Positions 61,954 to 64,000 of a stretch of DNA of 64,000 bases are shown here, piece by piece. The DNA comes from Ptychodera flava. Lineage: Eukaryota > Hemichordata > Enteropneusta > Ptychoderidae. Below the pieces are notes generated by a model. That model was not told where the DNA came from, did no database searches, and saw nothing but the letters and a program-made list of their open reading frames with translations. Positions within the stretch are counted from its first letter, which is position 1, and each line of letters starts with the position of its first letter. The position numbers were made by a program, and so were the translations under genes. Location of the stretch: assembly GCF_041260155.1 (NCBI RefSeq), contig NC_091943.1:20336283-20400282 (forward strand), read 5' to 3'.

Positions 61954-62633
61954 TATATACCAATTCACATCTGGTGACGCAAGTGCCAATCAAAGGAATT
62001 CTCTTACGTAACGATTAGATAGTGATTATATGCTAATCTTCCAGACGCACATAAATCGTTCATTCCTCATTGCTTGTCCAACTATTATATTATTTTCATA
62101 GGTCAGTTTATCACAATGGATGGCATTGTGCAATTGCTTATCCAAGGCAGCGGAAGAATATCGTTCCTTTTTTTGCGAGCGATAAAATTTCAAGAACACA
62201 TTTATTATGATGAATGATTTATTACCACAAGCATTTATCATGACGTTAACAAATTATTCCAGTAAGTAAACCGTTTAAACGGGAACAAAATGATCGATAA
62301 ACAACTGGGCAATTTTTTAAATGGAAATCATCTATCAAAGACCGGAAAGTGTCGCCACTGAGGGCGCTGCGGACATGTCACCACGGAGGACGTCGCTTTT
62401 AATTTCGATAACAATCAGATGCGAACCATATTTTCGATATTTTTTATCGTCGATATTTACATTGAGGACAGATGCAATATCTCCAGATCGTGCCATCTTG
62501 CAGTAAATCTAACCGGCCGAAGAAGATAAGTCGATATGCAGTACAAACTTTGAATTGACCTGGGACCTTCTAACTTTACCCATGGTCACATATTTCTGCA
62601 GTGGTCCGTATTGAAAACGCTGACATTCTCACC

Positions 62634-63776
<1,143 letters not shown>

Positions 63777-64000
63777 GTTATCTTTCTGATTCGTTAGAAC
63801 AGATTCAATAATGTGCATGTATATTCACATTCCAAAAATAATAATATACAGTGCAGACCTTAGTGAGAAGGATAAGTACCGGTAACAATTAAAACAGGAT
63901 TTCTAGTCGGAGACTCGAAAAATCATGAACAAAAGTATTATTATGATTATACAGACACTGTCCAAAACGAAAGAGTGGTTCAAAATTCTAGGCGTTTCCT

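Overview
The window is eukaryotic: intron-bearing genes with GT/AG splice sites, many microsatellites, L2/CR1-like LINEs, a Penelope-like fragment and several families of terminal-inverted-repeat DNA elements. The gene family present, ependymin-related proteins (EPDR), is expanded in invertebrate deuterostomes (hemichordates, echinoderms, amphioxus) and also occurs in other invertebrates. I favour an invertebrate deuterostome, perhaps a hemichordate, but the sequence alone does not settle this.

Every gene I can support belongs to one head-to-tail cluster of EPDR paralogs on the + strand. The working gene plan has five coding exons with fixed splice phases (0, 1, 1, 0). Exon 1 carries the signal peptide and a CCPPxxWEG-like N-terminus. 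Exon 2 carries a C-TK-AL...CIP segment. Exon 3 is variable and ends near a Cys-Pro. Exon 4 carries the family hallmark G-I-[KE]-D-P-S-V-F. Exon 5 is a short C-terminus. In order the copies are: A (exons 3-5 only in the window, 1376-3099), B (complete, 9247-13503, 228 aa), psi-C (wrecked copy, 18813-21110), D (complete, 23184-26308, 222 aa), E (complete, 39325-45299, 222 aa), an orphan exon-1 fragment (about 53509-53575), F (complete, 54827-60417, 222 aa) and G (exons 1-2, 62634-63776, running off the right edge). A and B are products of a recent ~2.9 kb segmental duplication; E and F are an older pair that share promoter, intron and exon features; psi-C and the orphan fragment are closest to D. 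The products should be secreted or lumenal, disulphide-bonded, N-glycosylated proteins of the ependymin fold, whose vertebrate relatives bind hydrophobic ligands.

Between and inside the genes the DNA is mostly repeats. These include a TTAA-flanked MITE family (at least eight copies), a ~210-bp MITE family with ~30-bp inverted ends (three copies), and a Harbinger-like family with 3-bp TWA target duplications (three copies of 0.9-3.1 kb, two of them sharing an internal ~185-bp tandem unit and the largest carrying remnants of a SAP-like/acidic protein). There are also foldback elements whose target-site duplications can be proved from empty paralogous sites, a 5.3-kb inverted-repeat structure at 47-52.5 kb, two 5'-truncated LINEs, a Penelope-like fragment and a BEL/Pao fossil. 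I saw no tRNA, rRNA or CRISPR. All identities and counts were judged by eye, without any database search.
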